Shown here piece after piece: positions 35,633 to 47,435 of a stretch of DNA of 64,000 bases. A model generated the notes under the pieces. The model had not been told where the DNA came from. It worked only from the letters and a program-made list of their open reading frames with translations, and ran no database searches. The translations under genes were made by a program, and so were the position numbers. Source of the stretch: Nostoc sp. HK-01 (lineage in GTDB: Bacteria; Cyanobacteriota; Cyanobacteriia; Cyanobacteriales; Nostocaceae); assembly GCA_003990705.1 (NCBI GenBank), contig AP018318.1:4715501-4779500 (forward strand), given 5' to 3'. Each line of letters starts with the position of its first letter. Within the stretch, counting starts at the first letter, position 1.

Positions 35633-35740
35633 GAGGTGACAGGTTACAGGTGATAGGTTACAGGGTACAGGGTAGAGAGTTGATCTATTACTCAGCACGG
35701 GCTGAACGCCCCGCTACCGCTAACAGCACTTAATACTCAG
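35633..35740. repeat. Heptamer-like repeats after proA
   Basis: Near-repeats of the form GGTTACAGGTGATA and GGTACAGGGT follow the proA stop, similar to those at 52070-52105. Confidence 0.5.
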
Positions 35741-35745
35741 CACTC

Positions 35746-36324
35746 TTAATCAGGAAAAGCTAGACCTGTTCTTGGGTCACGGATATACAATCCTAGGGTG
35801 AGACTACGCATAGCTTCATCCCAAACGGGTGTTAACTGTTCTGCTTGGTCTGCCCAATAATCAAAGGTAATTAGGCATTGTATATTCGAGCCTAAGCCAA
35901 TGCAAATCCGGGAAAAAGCTTCCCGTGGTTCTGCTTGGGTGTCAATAAACTTCAGTTCTGTCCAGACGATTCTGGCGGTTTGACGCTTGAGGGTAAAAAC
36001 TTCTCCCTTCTCAATCACATCACGACTGTCTTCTTCTACGACTTTCTTTAAGGTAGCTTTGAGGGGAAACAAACTCCAGTCGTTGGGCGGTAAATGATTG
36101 AAAGATACTTCTAAACAGCAGTCATCTTTGGGCGGTTTTTTATCCATGAACTTGAAAGATTTCTCTTGGGGTTCAAACACCCAATTTTGAGGAACGTTGA
36201 AGCGAACAGCCCCCCGGTTGGCGACAAAAATTTTATAGCCTGATGGAGATTCCCAGTGATGATCAGGTTGGAGATCAAGCGTTTCTTTAATCCACTGGAG
36301 ATTGCTTTTTTTACGCTTTGCCAT
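35746..36324 (-). CDS. Conserved cyanobacterial protein, 192 residues
   Basis: A soluble protein with Trp-rich strands ([23 protein letters not shown]). It has no signal peptide or membrane segment. I cannot name the family. It is divergent from ureE with about 80 bp between the start codons. Confidence 0.65.
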   Translation of the reverse strand: MAKRKKSNLQWIKETLDLQPDHHWESPSGYKIFVANRGAVRFNVPQNWVFEPQEKSFKFMDKKPPKDDCCLEVSFNHLPPNDWSLFPLKATLKKVVEEDSRDVIEKGEVFTLKRQTARIVWTELKFIDTQAEPREAFSRICIGLGSNIQCLITFDYWADQAEQLTPVWDEAMRSLTLGLYIRDPRTGLAFPD

Positions 36325-36406
36325 AGTTTTAGCGATCGCTCACTTTGTTAATAATATCAAAATGTTGGATGATGAATATTTCGCGCAAAGGCGCAAAGGC
36401 GCAAAG

Positions 36407-36847
36407 ATGATTTTGACTCAACGTAAACCACCAGATGCTGATGCTGTGGTGAGTTTAACTTTAGCACTGACGGCGGAGGAACGCACCCGCAGTCGTCATC
36501 GGTTTGAGATGGCGGATGGTCAGGTTGTGTTTTTGCGTTTACCTAGGGGGACGGTGTTACGGGATGGCGATATTCTACAAGATGAAACTGATGGTAGTTT
36601 AATGAGAATTATTGCAAAACCTGAACCTGTGTTGACTGTATCGGCTACTTCATCAGTTTTATTAATGCGGGCAGCATACCATTTAGGGAATCGTCATGTG
36701 GCTGTGGAAATTACACCGAGTTATTTACGCTTATCACCAGATGGAGTTGTAAAAACGATGTTGGCACAGTTGGGACTGGAAATTGCCGAGGAAATTGCAC
36801 CGTTTCAGCCAGAATTAGGGGCTTATGGACACCATCACCCTCACTGA
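36407..36847 (+). CDS. ureE: Urease accessory protein UreE
   Basis: The 146-residue nickel metallochaperone delivers Ni2+ to the UreG complex for urease activation. I choose the ATG at 36407 (MILTQRKPP); the open frame runs 35 codons further upstream but that part has no family match. [14 protein letters not shown] is the central UreE signature, and the tail GHHHPH is the nickel-binding end. It overlaps ureF by 23 nt. Confidence 0.93.
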   Translation: MILTQRKPPDADAVVSLTLALTAEERTRSRHRFEMADGQVVFLRLPRGTVLRDGDILQDETDGSLMRIIAKPEPVLTVSATSSVLLMRAAYHLGNRHVAVEITPSYLRLSPDGVVKTMLAQLGLEIAEEIAPFQPELGAYGHHHPH

Positions 36848-37514
36848 TATTCATTTTTTGGGGATTTTGCAGTTAGCCAGTCCAGCTTTACCTGTGGGCG
36901 CTTATGGTTATTCGGAAGGTTTAGAAACTTTAGTGGAAGATGGGATCATTGCTAATCAGGAAACTCTTCAGCATTGGCTAACCTCAGAATTACGTTACGG
37001 TGCAATTCGGCTGGAGGCGGCGGTGATGTTACGGGCGGCGGAATCTGCGAAAATTGGGAATTTAGAAACCCTATGTTACTGGAATCGCTGGTTATCGGCG
37101 GCGAGAGAAACGCAAGAATTGCGCAATTCTAGTTGGCAGATGGGGCGATCGCTGGCTCAATTAATTGGTAAACTACAACCAGAGCTACTACCTACTATTA
37201 ATAGTCTGGGTAATCGATGTAATTATGCGATCGCTTTTGGTATTGCTGTCGCCCATTGGCAAATCAATGTGAATGCTGCTTTATTAGCATATCTGCATAG
37301 TTGGGCTAGTAATCTCATCACCGCTGGAGTTAAACTCATCCCCCTCGGACAAACCGCCGGACAAGCATTATTGCTAGATTTACAACCGTTAATTAGTGCG
37401 ACTGTCCAAGAAATTCTGGTATTAAAAGATGATGAACTGAGTTGTTGTAGCTGGGGTTTGTCGTTAGCTAGTATGCAACATGAAATCCAGTATACAAGGT
37501 TGTTTAGAAGTTGA
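36825..37514 (+). CDS. ureF: Urease accessory protein UreF
   Basis: The 229-residue protein is the UreF scaffold that links UreG to the urease-UreD complex. [19 protein letters not shown] near residues 20-40 is the signature, followed by an all-helical body. Its start overlaps the end of ureE, indicating translational coupling. Confidence 0.95.
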   Translation: MDTITLTDIHFLGILQLASPALPVGAYGYSEGLETLVEDGIIANQETLQHWLTSELRYGAIRLEAAVMLRAAESAKIGNLETLCYWNRWLSAARETQELRNSSWQMGRSLAQLIGKLQPELLPTINSLGNRCNYAIAFGIAVAHWQINVNAALLAYLHSWASNLITAGVKLIPLGQTAGQALLLDLQPLISATVQEILVLKDDELSCCSWGLSLASMQHEIQYTRLFRS

Positions 37515-37591
37515 AATTGATGGTCAAATTCGGGTTAGGCTATTTAGATATGGAAATGTATCCTAAAAATTAGGAGAAAAAATTTTTATCA

Positions 37592-37786
37592 ATGCCAACC
37601 TGCGACCAATCAAGGGCTGCTGTTTATGTCTGTCAATCACTCTCGGATATGTTACAGCCCATACATTTGTTTAGATATGATGCAATATATAAACATATAT
37701 TTATACTAGCCGGGATTAATGAAGGAATAGAAATCATTATTTTTGAAGATGGACGTTGGGAGTTTTACGAAGATGACCAAACCTGA
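37592..37786 (+). CDS. Small unknown protein, pair A first gene (DUF6888-like)
   Basis: A 64-residue protein with AGGAG upstream. Its core, VYVCQSLSDML and IFILAGINEGIEI followed by DGRWEFYED, matches the protein at 45869-46060 (CQNIT, IYILAGQETGI, DGKWRYEE). I recall this family as DUF6888. The stop overlaps the next gene by 14 bp, so the pair is translationally coupled. It lies between ureF and ureG. Confidence 0.75.
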   Translation: MPTCDQSRAAVYVCQSLSDMLQPIHLFRYDAIYKHIFILAGINEGIEIIIFEDGRWEFYEDDQT

Positions 37787-37967
37787 TTTTAGTCAAATGA
37801 CTCGTCAAGAATTAAAAGCTTACATTCGACAACACCCCACTGATGATGAAGCAATCAGAGAATTATTCGTCAAGCGTCGCAGTCCTAATGCAAAAATTTA
37901 TCCTTTCCCATACAACATGACGAAAGAAGAGATAACAGATATTTTCCGCCCCAAAAATACCAATTAA
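37773..37967 (+). CDS. Small unknown protein, pair A second gene (DUF6887-like)
   Basis: A 64-residue basic protein starting MTKPDFSQMTRQELKAYI, closely matching the start of the protein at 46057-46257 (MTKPNFAAMSKSELKAYL). I choose the ATG at 37773 because both copies begin there. The N-terminal 35 residues look like a small helical motif and the rest varies. I recall the family as DUF6887. The function is unknown. Confidence 0.75.
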   Translation: MTKPDFSQMTRQELKAYIRQHPTDDEAIRELFVKRRSPNAKIYPFPYNMTKEEITDIFRPKNTN

Positions 37968-37992
37968 AATTTTAACTTTTGCCTTTTAACTT

Positions 37993-38589
37993 ATGACTGC
38001 ATTTCGAGTAGGTGTTGCTGGCCCTGTAGGTTCGGGAAAGACGGCTTTAGTGGATGCTTTATGTAAGGAGTTGCGCGATCGCTATCATCTTGCTGTGGTG
38101 ACGAATGATATTTATACTCAAGAGGATGCACAGTTTTTGGTGCGTTCTCAGGCTTTAGCAAGCGATCGCATTTTGGGTGTGGAAACTGGCGGTTGTCCCC
38201 ATACAGCGATTCGTGAAGATGCTTCAATGAATTTAGCTGCAATTGAACAGTTAGAAGAACGTTTTGATAATTTAGATATAGTTTTTTTAGAAAGTGGTGG
38301 TGATAATTTAGCCGCTACCTTCAGTCCAGAATTAGTAGATTTAACAATTTACGTTATTGATGTGGCTGCTGGTGATAAAATTCCTCGTAAAGGTGGGCCA
38401 GGAATTACCAAGTCTGATTTATTAGTCATTAATAAAACTGACCTTGCACCATTCGTAGGCGCAGATTTAAGCGTGATGGAAAGAGATACGAAAAAAATGC
38501 GCGGTGATAAACCCTTTATCTTTACTAATTTAAAAACTCAATCAGGACTAGCTGATGTGATTCGTTTTGTTAGTAAACATATTGCTTGA
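37993..38589 (+). CDS. ureG: Urease accessory GTPase UreG
   Basis: The 198-residue SIMIBI GTPase powers nickel insertion into urease. The P-loop is [11 protein letters not shown], the metal site is in VETGGCPHT (Cys-Pro-His), and [15 protein letters not shown] and NKTDLAP are further family motifs. It follows ureE and ureF after the two small genes of pair A. The urease structural genes are outside the window. Confidence 0.97.
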   Translation: MTAFRVGVAGPVGSGKTALVDALCKELRDRYHLAVVTNDIYTQEDAQFLVRSQALASDRILGVETGGCPHTAIREDASMNLAAIEQLEERFDNLDIVFLESGGDNLAATFSPELVDLTIYVIDVAAGDKIPRKGGPGITKSDLLVINKTDLAPFVGADLSVMERDTKKMRGDKPFIFTNLKTQSGLADVIRFVSKHIA

Positions 38590-39085
38590 AAATTTTACAT
38601 TTTTTAATTTATCAATACATCAGCGCAAAAGAACTCTGCGTTACTTTGCGCTGACCCTTGCGTCCCTCTGCGTTAAAAAAGATTTCTAAAATAACAAATT
38701 TATTGCTTCTTGCCCTCTATCTTTCGTTAGATAGAAATAATATCTTCCTCATCCTAAAGTGAATTTAATTATAGAGTTACAATAATTGATAGCAATTAAT
38801 AATTAATCTGGTATCTTAAAAATGATTTTTAGCTATCTTCAGCCAGAGTTTAGTTAGAAATTAGCAAAGCAATTCTATTCTTAAAAGCGCTTGTGCGAAA
38901 ACATCAACTTACTCATCCAAGACAACGATTTTTTGTCGATGTCTTGATTAAGAATGGTTCTTAGATAATTTAATTTGCATAATGACGCTCTTAAATAGCA
39001 GCGTACAGTATTTATTTCTTTGCCCAAATCAGTATCAGCCAGCAGCAGACTACAAAACTACTCTTAACTTCCCAAGGATATAGTA
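38590..39085. other. Intergenic region before the giant kinase
   Basis: No gene is seen in these 496 bases. Near 38621-38690 lies a GCGTTA/TGCGCTGA-type repeat common in Nostocales spacers. The promoter of the poly-HAMP kinase should be in the right part. Confidence 0.5.
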
Positions 39086-42000
39086 ATGGCAACCGAACAG
39101 TTAATCAGAGAAAGCGACAATCTTGATTTAAAACAACTGCTAAAAACACTAACTGCTGTTAAAAAAGGTGACTTTTCTGTTCGGATGTCTGTAGACCAAA
39201 CAGGTCTAGCTGGGAAAATAGCTGACACGCTCAACGATATTATTGATCAAAATGAGCGTATGGCATTAGAACTACAACGCATTGGTAATGTTGTCGGTAA
39301 AGAAGGCAAAATTACTGAACGCGCTTCTATGGGAACTGTGCGCGGTTCTTGGTCAGATTGTGTCAATTCTGTCAATACTCTAATTACAGATTTAGTCCAA
39401 CCCACCGCCGAAACTACACGGGTGATTCGGGCGGTAGCGAATGGGGATTTGTCTCAAACCATCCCTACAGAAATCGACGGTAAAGCCCTCAAAGGTGAGT
39501 TTCTGCAAACAGCCAATATCGTCAACACAATGGTGGATCGGCTGGGTTCCTTCGCCTCGGAAGTAACACGGGTAGCGCGGGAAGTGGGAACAGAAGGAAA
39601 ATTAGGTGTACAAGCAGAAGTTAAAGGGGTAGCGGGTACCTGGAAAGACCTCACCGACAACGTGAATTTAATGGCGGGGAACCTGACAGGACAGGTGCGA
39701 AATATTGCCGAAGTTGCAACGGCGATCGCCAATGGTGACTTATCGAAGAAAATTACTGTTAACGTCAAAGGCGAAATTCTAGAACTGAAAAACACCGTCA
39801 ATACAATGGTGGATCAGTTGAATTCCTTTGCATCAGAAGTAACAAGGGTAGCGCGGGAAGTAGGAACAGAAGGAAAATTGGGCGTACAAGCAGAAGTCCG
39901 TGGTGTGGCGGGTACATGGAAAGACCTCACCGACAACGTGAACTTGATGGCGGGAAATTTGACAGGACAGGTAAGGAATATTGCGGAAGTTGCAACGGCG
40001 ATCGCTAATGGTGATTTATCCAAGAAAATTACAGTTGATGTCAAAGGTGAAATTCTCGAACTGAAAAACACCATCAATATCATGGTGGATCAACTCAGTT
40101 CATTTGTGTCAGAAGTAACCAGGGTAGCGAGAGAAGTAGGTAGTGAAGGAAAACTGGGTGTACAAGCAGATGTAAAAGGTGTTGCGGGTACGTGGAAAGA
40201 TTTGACAGACAGTGTAAACTTCATGGCGGGAAGTTTGACAGCCCAAGTACGGAACATCGCCGAAGTAACAACGGCGGTGGCGAATGGTGACTTGTCGAAG
40301 AAAATCACCGTGGATGTGAAGGGTGAAATCTTGGAGTTGAAGAACACTATTAATACAATGGTGGATCAACTCAACTCCTTCGCTTCGGAAGTAACGCGGG
40401 TAGCGCGCGAGGTGGGAACAGAAGGAAAACTCGGCGTACAAGCAGAAGTGCGAGGGGTTGCGGGAACCTGGAAAGACCTCACCGATAACGTGAATTTGAT
40501 GGCGGGGAACCTGACAGGACAGGTGCGGAATATCGCAGAAGTTGCAACGGCGATCGCTAATGGTGACTTGTCGAAGAAAATTACTGTAGATGTCAAGGGC
40601 GAAATTTTTGAACTCAAAAACACCATCAATATCATGGTGGATCAACTGAGTTCCTTTGCATCAGAAGTAACGCGGGTAGCGCGAGAAGTAGGAAGTGAAG
40701 GGAAACTGGGTGTACAAGCGGATGTGCGGGGTGTAGCTGGTACATGGAAAGACCTCACAGACTCAGTAAACTTCATGGCGGGAAGTTTGACAGCCCAAGT
40801 GCGGAACATCGCAGAAGTGACAACGGCGGTGGCGAATGGCGACTTGTCGAAGAAAATCACCGTGGATGTGAAGGGTGAGATTTTGGAGTTGAAAAACACC
40901 ATCAATACAATGGTGGATCAACTCAACTCCTTCGCCTCGGAGGTAACGCGGGTTGCTAGGGAAGTGGGAAGTGAAGGAAAACTGGGGGTACAAGCAGAAG
41001 TCCGAGGGGTGGCGGGTACGTGGAAAGACCTCACCGACTCGGTGAACTTCATGGCGGGAAGCTTGACAGCCCAAGTGCGAAATATTGCTGATGTAACAAC
41101 AGCGGTGGCGAATGGTGACTTGTCGAAGAAAATCACCGTGGATGTGAAGGGCGAAATTTTAGAGTTGAAAAACACCATCAATACAATGGTGGATCAACTG
41201 AGTTCCTTTGCATCAGAAGTAACCAGGGTAGCCCGTGAGGTGGGTACAGAAGGAAAACTGGGGGTACAAGCAGAGGTGCGAGGCGTTGCGGGTACGTGGA
41301 AAGACTTGACAGGTGCGGTGAATATGATGGCGGGGAACCTCACCGACCAAGTACGCAGCATTGCGGAAGTTGCAACAGCGATCGCAAATGGTGACTTGTC
41401 GAAGAAAATCACAGTCCAAGTTAAAGGTGAAATTCTCGAACTGAAAAACACCATCAATATCATGGTGGATCAGTTAAATTCCTTCGCCTCGGAAGTAACA
41501 AGGGTGGCGCGGGAAGTAGGTAGTGAAGGAAAACTGGGTGTACAAGCAGACGTGAAAGGGGTTGCGGGTACGTGGAAAGACCTCACCGACTCGGTGAACT
41601 TCATGGCGGGAAGTTTGACAGCCCAAGTACGAAACATTGCGGCGGTGACGACGGCGGTGGCGAATGGCGACTTATCGAAGAAAATTTCTGTTGATGTTAA
41701 AGGTGAAATTCTGGAGTTGAAAAACACCGTCAACACGATGGTGGATCAACTCAACTCCTTCGCTTCTGAAGTAACGCGGGTGGCGCGAGAGGTGGGAACG
41801 GAAGGAAAATTGGGCGTACAAGCAGAAGTAAAAGGCGTTGCAGGTACTTGGAAAGACCTCACCGACTCGGTGAACTTCATGGCGGGAAGCTTGACAGCCC
41901 AAGTGCGGAACATCGCCGATGTGACGACGGCGGTGGCGAATGGCGACTTGTCGAAGAAAATCACTGTGGATGTCAAAGGTGAAATTCTGGAACTGAAAAA

Positions 42001-45000
42001 CACCATTAATACAATGGTGGATCAACTCAACTCCTTCGCCTCGGAAGTAACGCGGGTAGCGAGGGAGGTGGGAACGGAAGGTAAATTGGGTGTACAAGCC
42101 TACGTGCGAGGGGTTGGCGGTACGTGGAAAGACCTGACCGACAATGTGAACTCGATGGCGGGGAATCTGACAGCCCAGGTGCGGAACATTGCGGAAGTAA
42201 CGAAGGCGGTGGCGAATGGTGACTTGTCGAAGAAAATCACCGTGGATGTCAAAGGTGAAATTCTCGACTTGAAGAACACCATCAACACAATGGTGGATCA
42301 ACTCAGTTCCTTCGCATCGGAAGTAACGCGGGTAGCGCGGGAGGTGGGAACGGAAGGTAAATTGGGCGGTCAAGCTGTGGTACAAGGGGTGGCTGGTACC
42401 TGGAAAGACCTCACCGACAATGTAAACTCGATGGCGGGTAACTTAACAGCCCAAGTGCGAGGAATTGCGCGAGTTGTGACCGCCGTTGCGAATGGCGACT
42501 TGAAACGGAAATTGATGTTAGATGCTAAAGGTGAAATTGAAACCTTAGCAGAAACCATCAACGAAATGATTGATACCCTAGCGACCTTTGCCAATCAGGT
42601 AACAACCGTAGCGCGGGAAGTAGGAATTGAAGGGAAGTTAGGCGGTCAAGCTAAGGTTCCAGGTGCAGCCGGAACGTGGAAAGACTTGACAGACAACGTA
42701 AACGAACTAGCTGCGACACTCACAACTCAGTTACGCGCGATCGCCGAAGTAGCAACAGCAGTAACAAAAGGCGACTTAACCCGGTCAATATCCGTAGAAG
42801 CACTAGGAGAAGTGGCAATCCTCAAAGACAACATCAACCAGATGATTGCCAACCTGCGCGAAACAACCCAAAAGAACACCGAACAAGACTGGTTAAAGAC
42901 CAACCTCGCCAAGTTTACCCGAATGCTGCAAGGTCAGCGCGACTTGGAAACCGTCTCCAAACTAATTCTCTCGGAACTTGCACCATTGGTAGGCGCACAA
43001 CACGGCGTATTTTACTTAATGGATGCGGGAGAACAACAACAAGCATATCTGAAATTACTTAGCAGTTACGCATACCGCGAACGCAAACATCTAGCAAATC
43101 GTTTTCAAATGGGCGAAGGTTTGGTCGGACAATGTGCTTTGGAAAAAGAGCGAATTTTGTTAACAGAAGTCCCGATGGATTATGTCAAAATTAGTTCTGG
43201 TTTAGGTGAGTCCAGCCCACTCAATGCCGTAGTTTTACCCGTGTTATTTGAAGGACAAGTGACAGCGGTGATAGAACTCGCTTCCTTCCGCCGCTTTAGT
43301 GAGATTCATTTAACATTCTTCGACCAACTCACTGAAAGTATTGCGATCGTTCTCAATACAATCGCCGCTTCCATGCGTACCGAAGAATTGCTCAAACAGT
43401 CCCAATCTTTGGCAGAAGAACTCCAAACCCAACAAAACGAACTCAAAGAAACTAACAAACGTCTCGAACAACAAGCCCAATCACTGAAGACTTCTGAAGA
43501 TTTACTCAAGAAGCAGCAAGAAGAATTACAACAAACCAACGCCGAACTCGAAGAAAAAGCCGAGTTGTTGGCACAGCAAAAGAAAGAAGTCGAGTGGAAA
43601 AACCGCGAAATTGAACAAGCCAGATTATCTTTAGAAGAAAAAGCTGCCCAACTCGCCCTATCATCCAAATACAAATCAGAATTTCTGGCGAATATGTCCC
43701 ACGAACTGCGGACACCGTTAAATAGCCTGTTAATTTTGGCGAAGTTGTTGACAGATAACATCGATGGGAATCTCAGCACCAAACAAGTTGAATATAGTCG
43801 CACCATTTACTCCGCCGGGAATGACTTGTTAGCGCTGATTAATGACATCCTCGATTTGGCGAAAATTGAATCGGGAACCATGTCGATTGATATGTCTCAG
43901 ATGTTAGTTACAGATTTGCGAGATCAAACCGATCGCACCTTCCGCCAAATCGCCCAAGACAAAGGACTCGGTTTCACCATTGAATTAGGTACTGAACTTC
44001 CCAAAGCAATTTATACTGACCCCAAACGTTTGCAACAAGTCCTGAAAAATCTCCTTTCCAACGCCTTTAAATTTACCGATCGCGGTGAAGTACGCTTGCA
44101 AATAGATGTCGCCAAGCAAGGATGGAGTATTAATCAAGAAACCTTGAACCGCGCCCCAATAGTAGTTGCCTTTTCTGTCATCGATACAGGGATTGGTATT
44201 GCCCCCGAAAAGCAAAAAGTGATTTTTGAAGCATTTCAACAAGCCGACGGCACTACTAGCCGCAAATACGGCGGTACAGGGCTAGGCTTATCCATCAGCC
44301 GAGAAATTGCCCGTCTGTTTGGTGGAGAAATTACCTTAGTAAGTAGCCTAACTCAAGGCAGTACATTTACCTTCTACTTACCACAATTCAATTCTGAGTC
44401 AACATTCACCACTCCTGAACCAACAACTCAACGAATGGCGACTCAGCCAGCAACCTTCAACACACAGCACACAACCACCTTAGCAGTCACTGAAGTGCAG
44501 CCAACAGAGGTAGTTAATCCCGTTGCATCCCCAACACAGTGGCTGATCCCTAACTCCCAAGTGCCAATTTTAGAAGACGATCGCATTGATATCCACAATG
44601 GCGATCGCATCTTGTTAATTGTCGAAGATGACATTCATTTCGCTCGCATCCTCTTAGAAATGGCACAGCAGCAAGGATTCAAAGTCATCGCCGCCCAAAG
44701 TGGTAGTAATGGTTTAGCATTAGCCCAACAATTCCAACCTTTGGGGATTTTACTTGATATCCGCCTACCTGATATGGATGGTTGGACGGTGTTAGATCGC
44801 TTAAAACATGATCCAAATACCCGTCATATTCCTGTACATATCATGACAGTCGAAGAAGGCAAACGACGGAGTTTGCAATTAGGCGCGTTAGCATATTTGC
44901 AAAAACCAGCCAGCAGCGAAAGTATATCTGAGGCTTTAAACAAAATTAAAGGTTTTGTGGAACGGCGGGTGAAGAATTTGCTGGTAGTTGAAGATGACGA

Positions 45001-45775
45001 TACTCAACGCCATAGCATTGTGGAGTTAATTGGTAATAGCGATGTTGCTACTACCGCCGTCGCTTCTGGTGCAGAAGCCTTAGAGGCGATTAACACCCAA
45101 CAATTTGATTGTCTGGTGCTAGATTTGGGGCTACCCGATATGAACGGCTTTGAACTACTTCAGCAAATTAAACAACAGCCCAATGGTGAATCTTTACCCA
45201 TCATTATTTACACAGGCATTGAATTGAGCAAATCCCAAGAATCAGAACTACGACGGATTACCGAAACAATTATCGTCAAAGATGTGCGATCGCCAGAACG
45301 TTTGCTTGATGAAACTACATTATTCTTACACCGAGTCCAAGCCGCTTTACCAGAACCCAAACGCCAAATACTCGAACAACTGCACTCCCGTGACTACATC
45401 CTGGCAAATAAAAAAGTATTAATTGTTGATGACGATGTCCGCAATATCTTTGCCTTGACCAGTATGCTAGAACGCTATCACATGCAGGTTATCTATGCAG
45501 AAAACGGCAGAGATGGCATCACACTGTTAGAAACTACACAAGATATTGATGTGGTGTTAATGGATGTGATGATGCCCGAAATGGACGGTTACGAGACAAC
45601 CCGCTTAATTCGGCAAAATGAACGATTCAGAGCCTTACCAATTATTGCCCTCACCGCCAAAGCTATGCAAGGCGATCGCGAAAAGTGCATCGAATCCGGC
45701 GCATCAGATTACATCACCAAACCTGTAGATATTGAACAGTTACTTTCTTTATTACGCGTTTGGCTGTATCGGTAA
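39086..45775 (+). CDS. Giant poly-HAMP hybrid histidine kinase
   Basis: The 2229-residue protein has no membrane segment. After two divergent HAMP-like units (1-155) come twelve tandem 92-residue units (about 156-1259) with [21 protein letters not shown] and ANGDLSKKI blocks. Then follow a GAF domain (about 1285-1430), a coiled coil (1432-1525), a HisKA domain with H1539 in SHELRTPLN, a HATPase domain (about 1650-1767) and three receiver domains (about 1842-1955, 1963-2080, 2109-2229). The third receiver has the full acidic pocket ([14 protein letters not shown]). This layout resembles fungal group III osmosensing kinases. It is a soluble phosphorelay sensor; the signal is unknown. Confidence 0.93.
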   Translation: MATEQLIRESDNLDLKQLLKTLTAVKKGDFSVRMSVDQTGLAGKIADTLNDIIDQNERMALELQRIGNVVGKEGKITERASMGTVRGSWSDCVNSVNTLITDLVQPTAETTRVIRAVANGDLSQTIPTEIDGKALKGEFLQTANIVNTMVDRLGSFASEVTRVAREVGTEGKLGVQAEVKGVAGTWKDLTDNVNLMAGNLTGQVRNIAEVATAIANGDLSKKITVNVKGEILELKNTVNTMVDQLNSFASEVTRVAREVGTEGKLGVQAEVRGVAGTWKDLTDNVNLMAGNLTGQVRNIAEVATAIANGDLSKKITVDVKGEILELKNTINIMVDQLSSFVSEVTRVAREVGSEGKLGVQADVKGVAGTWKDLTDSVNFMAGSLTAQVRNIAEVTTAVANGDLSKKITVDVKGEILELKNTINTMVDQLNSFASEVTRVAREVGTEGKLGVQAEVRGVAGTWKDLTDNVNLMAGNLTGQVRNIAEVATAIANGDLSKKITVDVKGEIFELKNTINIMVDQLSSFASEVTRVAREVGSEGKLGVQADVRGVAGTWKDLTDSVNFMAGSLTAQVRNIAEVTTAVANGDLSKKITVDVKGEILELKNTINTMVDQLNSFASEVTRVAREVGSEGKLGVQAEVRGVAGTWKDLTDSVNFMAGSLTAQVRNIADVTTAVANGDLSKKITVDVKGEILELKNTINTMVDQLSSFASEVTRVAREVGTEGKLGVQAEVRGVAGTWKDLTGAVNMMAGNLTDQVRSIAEVATAIANGDLSKKITVQVKGEILELKNTINIMVDQLNSFASEVTRVAREVGSEGKLGVQADVKGVAGTWKDLTDSVNFMAGSLTAQVRNIAAVTTAVANGDLSKKISVDVKGEILELKNTVNTMVDQLNSFASEVTRVAREVGTEGKLGVQAEVKGVAGTWKDLTDSVNFMAGSLTAQVRNIADVTTAVANGDLSKKITVDVKGEILELKNTINTMVDQLNSFASEVTRVAREVGTEGKLGVQAYVRGVGGTWKDLTDNVNSMAGNLTAQVRNIAEVTKAVANGDLSKKITVDVKGEILDLKNTINTMVDQLSSFASEVTRVAREVGTEGKLGGQAVVQGVAGTWKDLTDNVNSMAGNLTAQVRGIARVVTAVANGDLKRKLMLDAKGEIETLAETINEMIDTLATFANQVTTVAREVGIEGKLGGQAKVPGAAGTWKDLTDNVNELAATLTTQLRAIAEVATAVTKGDLTRSISVEALGEVAILKDNINQMIANLRETTQKNTEQDWLKTNLAKFTRMLQGQRDLETVSKLILSELAPLVGAQHGVFYLMDAGEQQQAYLKLLSSYAYRERKHLANRFQMGEGLVGQCALEKERILLTEVPMDYVKISSGLGESSPLNAVVLPVLFEGQVTAVIELASFRRFSEIHLTFFDQLTESIAIVLNTIAASMRTEELLKQSQSLAEELQTQQNELKETNKRLEQQAQSLKTSEDLLKKQQEELQQTNAELEEKAELLAQQKKEVEWKNREIEQARLSLEEKAAQLALSSKYKSEFLANMSHELRTPLNSLLILAKLLTDNIDGNLSTKQVEYSRTIYSAGNDLLALINDILDLAKIESGTMSIDMSQMLVTDLRDQTDRTFRQIAQDKGLGFTIELGTELPKAIYTDPKRLQQVLKNLLSNAFKFTDRGEVRLQIDVAKQGWSINQETLNRAPIVVAFSVIDTGIGIAPEKQKVIFEAFQQADGTTSRKYGGTGLGLSISREIARLFGGEITLVSSLTQGSTFTFYLPQFNSESTFTTPEPTTQRMATQPATFNTQHTTTLAVTEVQPTEVVNPVASPTQWLIPNSQVPILEDDRIDIHNGDRILLIVEDDIHFARILLEMAQQQGFKVIAAQSGSNGLALAQQFQPLGILLDIRLPDMDGWTVLDRLKHDPNTRHIPVHIMTVEEGKRRSLQLGALAYLQKPASSESISEALNKIKGFVERRVKNLLVVEDDDTQRHSIVELIGNSDVATTAVASGAEALEAINTQQFDCLVLDLGLPDMNGFELLQQIKQQPNGESLPIIIYTGIELSKSQESELRRITETIIVKDVRSPERLLDETTLFLHRVQAALPEPKRQILEQLHSRDYILANKKVLIVDDDVRNIFALTSMLERYHMQVIYAENGRDGITLLETTQDIDVVLMDVMMPEMDGYETTRLIRQNERFRALPIIALTAKAMQGDREKCIESGASDYITKPVDIEQLLSLLRVWLYR
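39551..42862 (+). repeat. Twelve tandem 276-bp repeats coding for HAMP units
   Basis: The DNA repeats with a 276-bp period that matches the 92-residue protein unit. The inner ten units are nearly identical and the last two are more diverged ([14 protein letters not shown]). The many long frames on the minus strand here are mirror frames of the repeats. Confidence 0.9.
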
Positions 45776-45868
45776 ACTAACAGTAGAGACACAGCACAGC
45801 AGCGTTGTTAAAGTTACTCATCAACTGTTGCTTCGCTGTGTGTTTATTTATTGCAGTTTACAATTATA

Positions 45869-46060
45869 ATGAGCAACGTACTTTATCCTACTTCAGAACA
45901 GACAAGAACGTGCTTTATAATTTGTCAAAATATTACGAGTTTGTTTTTGCCTATTTTTCTAGTCCGCATCGATGAACGTACTGGAAACATTTACATTCTG
46001 GCTGGACAAGAAACAGGTATCTTAATTACACGCGATGGCAAATGGAGATACGAAGAATGA
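45869..46060 (+). CDS. Small unknown protein, pair B first gene (DUF6888-like)
   Basis: The 63-residue protein is a paralogue of the one at 37592-37786: shared CQ-x-L/I, NIYILAGQETGI and DGKWRYEE segments. I use the ATG at 45869; the frame could extend to a TTG at 45851. It ends inside an ATGA overlap with the next gene. It lies 94 bp after the giant kinase. Confidence 0.72.
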   Translation: MSNVLYPTSEQTRTCFIICQNITSLFLPIFLVRIDERTGNIYILAGQETGILITRDGKWRYEE

Positions 46061-46257
46061 CAAAACCAAACTTTGCAGCAATGAGTAAATCTGAGTTGAA
46101 AGCTTATCTGTTAAAACATCGCAACGATACTGAAGCTTTTCACGCTTTGATGGATAAAATCACATCTGAGCCGAATCAAACATTTTATACAGTTGAAGAG
46201 GTAGAAAAGCTAGAAGAATTAATTGAAGATAGAAGGCGCTTTCAAGAAAATAGTTAG
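46057..46257 (+). CDS. Small unknown protein, pair B second gene (DUF6887-like)
   Basis: A 66-residue protein whose first 30 residues (MTKPNFAAMSKSELKAYLLK) match the second gene of pair A. The C-terminus (YTVEEVEKLEELIED) differs from pair A and is strongly helical. Start and previous stop overlap as ATGA. Confidence 0.75.
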   Translation: MTKPNFAAMSKSELKAYLLKHRNDTEAFHALMDKITSEPNQTFYTVEEVEKLEELIEDRRRFQENS

Positions 46258-46444
46258 TATAAAAACTGTAGTAAAAATGTAGGTTGGTTGAAGCAATAGC
46301 AAAACCCAACAACATCATATATCTGACTTCTCCAGAAAGTCAGGCATCTAGATATTACATCAAGATTTGACAGCTTAAAATACACGGGTGAATGAAACAG
46401 TTAATCCGCTATCCTAAACAATAATCTGGAAAACAATAGCGGTA

Positions 46445-47410
46445 ATGACTCACCACAGTTTAAAAGCGACCAAAAAAACAGTACATCTTGGTGGTTTCTC
46501 CCATTTATTAACACCAGCACTCACTATTGATTCTGGTGACACCATTGATGTTGAAACCTTCACAGGTTACTACATTTATGACAAAGCGCCACCAGAATTC
46601 CTCACCCCAGAATTTGTGGATATCTGCCAAAATCTGCCAGATGAACGGAAAATTGCTGGAGGGCCGCATTTACTTACAGGGCCGATTTATGTGCGCGATG
46701 CCGAACCAGGAGATGTATTAGAAGTAAAACTAGAAGCGATCGCACCACGTTTACCAGTTGGCTTTAATGCTATTCGTCCAGGTTGGGGAGCCTTACCAGA
46801 ACATTTTACCCAGCCTGCGTTGAGATTCATTCCCTTAGATTTAGCTAATAATATTGCAGAATTTCCCGCCAATAGCCGCATCAAAATTCCCCTCAAACCC
46901 TTTTTTGGTATCCTGGGGGTTGCAACTCCTACAAGCGATCGCAATTCCATTCCCCCCGGTAATTATGGCGGTAACATCGATAACCGCGAACTCCAAGCAG
47001 GTTCGCGGTTATTTTTACCCATTTACGTTCCCGGAGCATTATTTTCTCTTGGTGATGGACATTCTGCACAAGGAGATGGAGAAGTAAATGTTACCGCCAT
47101 TGAAACCTCTATGAACGGTAAAATATCCCTCAAACTTCGCCAAGATTTATCACTCACAACACCCATTGCCGAAACCCCCACAGATATCATTACAATGGGC
47201 TTTGCTGGAACTTTAGATGCAGCCCTAGAACAAGCTTTAAAAAATATGATTGATTTTTTGAAGCATTTTGCCAATTTATCAGCAGAAGATGCTTATGTTT
47301 TGTGTAGTTTAGCTGTAAATTTTCGCATCACCCAAGTTGTGAACAGTCCTCAAAAAGGAGTTCACGGGATGTTACCCAAATCAATCTTGTCCCCTAAAAT
47401 TATTTTGTGA
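46445..47410 (+). CDS. Acetamidase/formamidase family protein
   Basis: The 321-residue protein matches the FmdA_AmdA family: GPIYVRDAEPGDVLEVKLE near residue 80, PGNYGGNIDNRELQAGSRLFLPI near 180, and HSAQGDGEVNVTAIE near 205. Members hydrolyse formamide or short amides to ammonia and acid. A nitrogen-scavenging role is plausible, but the substrate is not determined. Confidence 0.9.
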   Translation: MTHHSLKATKKTVHLGGFSHLLTPALTIDSGDTIDVETFTGYYIYDKAPPEFLTPEFVDICQNLPDERKIAGGPHLLTGPIYVRDAEPGDVLEVKLEAIAPRLPVGFNAIRPGWGALPEHFTQPALRFIPLDLANNIAEFPANSRIKIPLKPFFGILGVATPTSDRNSIPPGNYGGNIDNRELQAGSRLFLPIYVPGALFSLGDGHSAQGDGEVNVTAIETSMNGKISLKLRQDLSLTTPIAETPTDIITMGFAGTLDAALEQALKNMIDFLKHFANLSAEDAYVLCSLAVNFRITQVVNSPQKGVHGMLPKSILSPKIIL

Positions 47411-47435
47411 TTCAACACAAAACAAAGATTTTTGT

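Noticed and set aside
39454-42594. Many 60-240-codon minus-strand frames in the giant kinase gene
   Set aside because: They repeat with the 276-bp period of the HAMP units and are shadows of the real gene.
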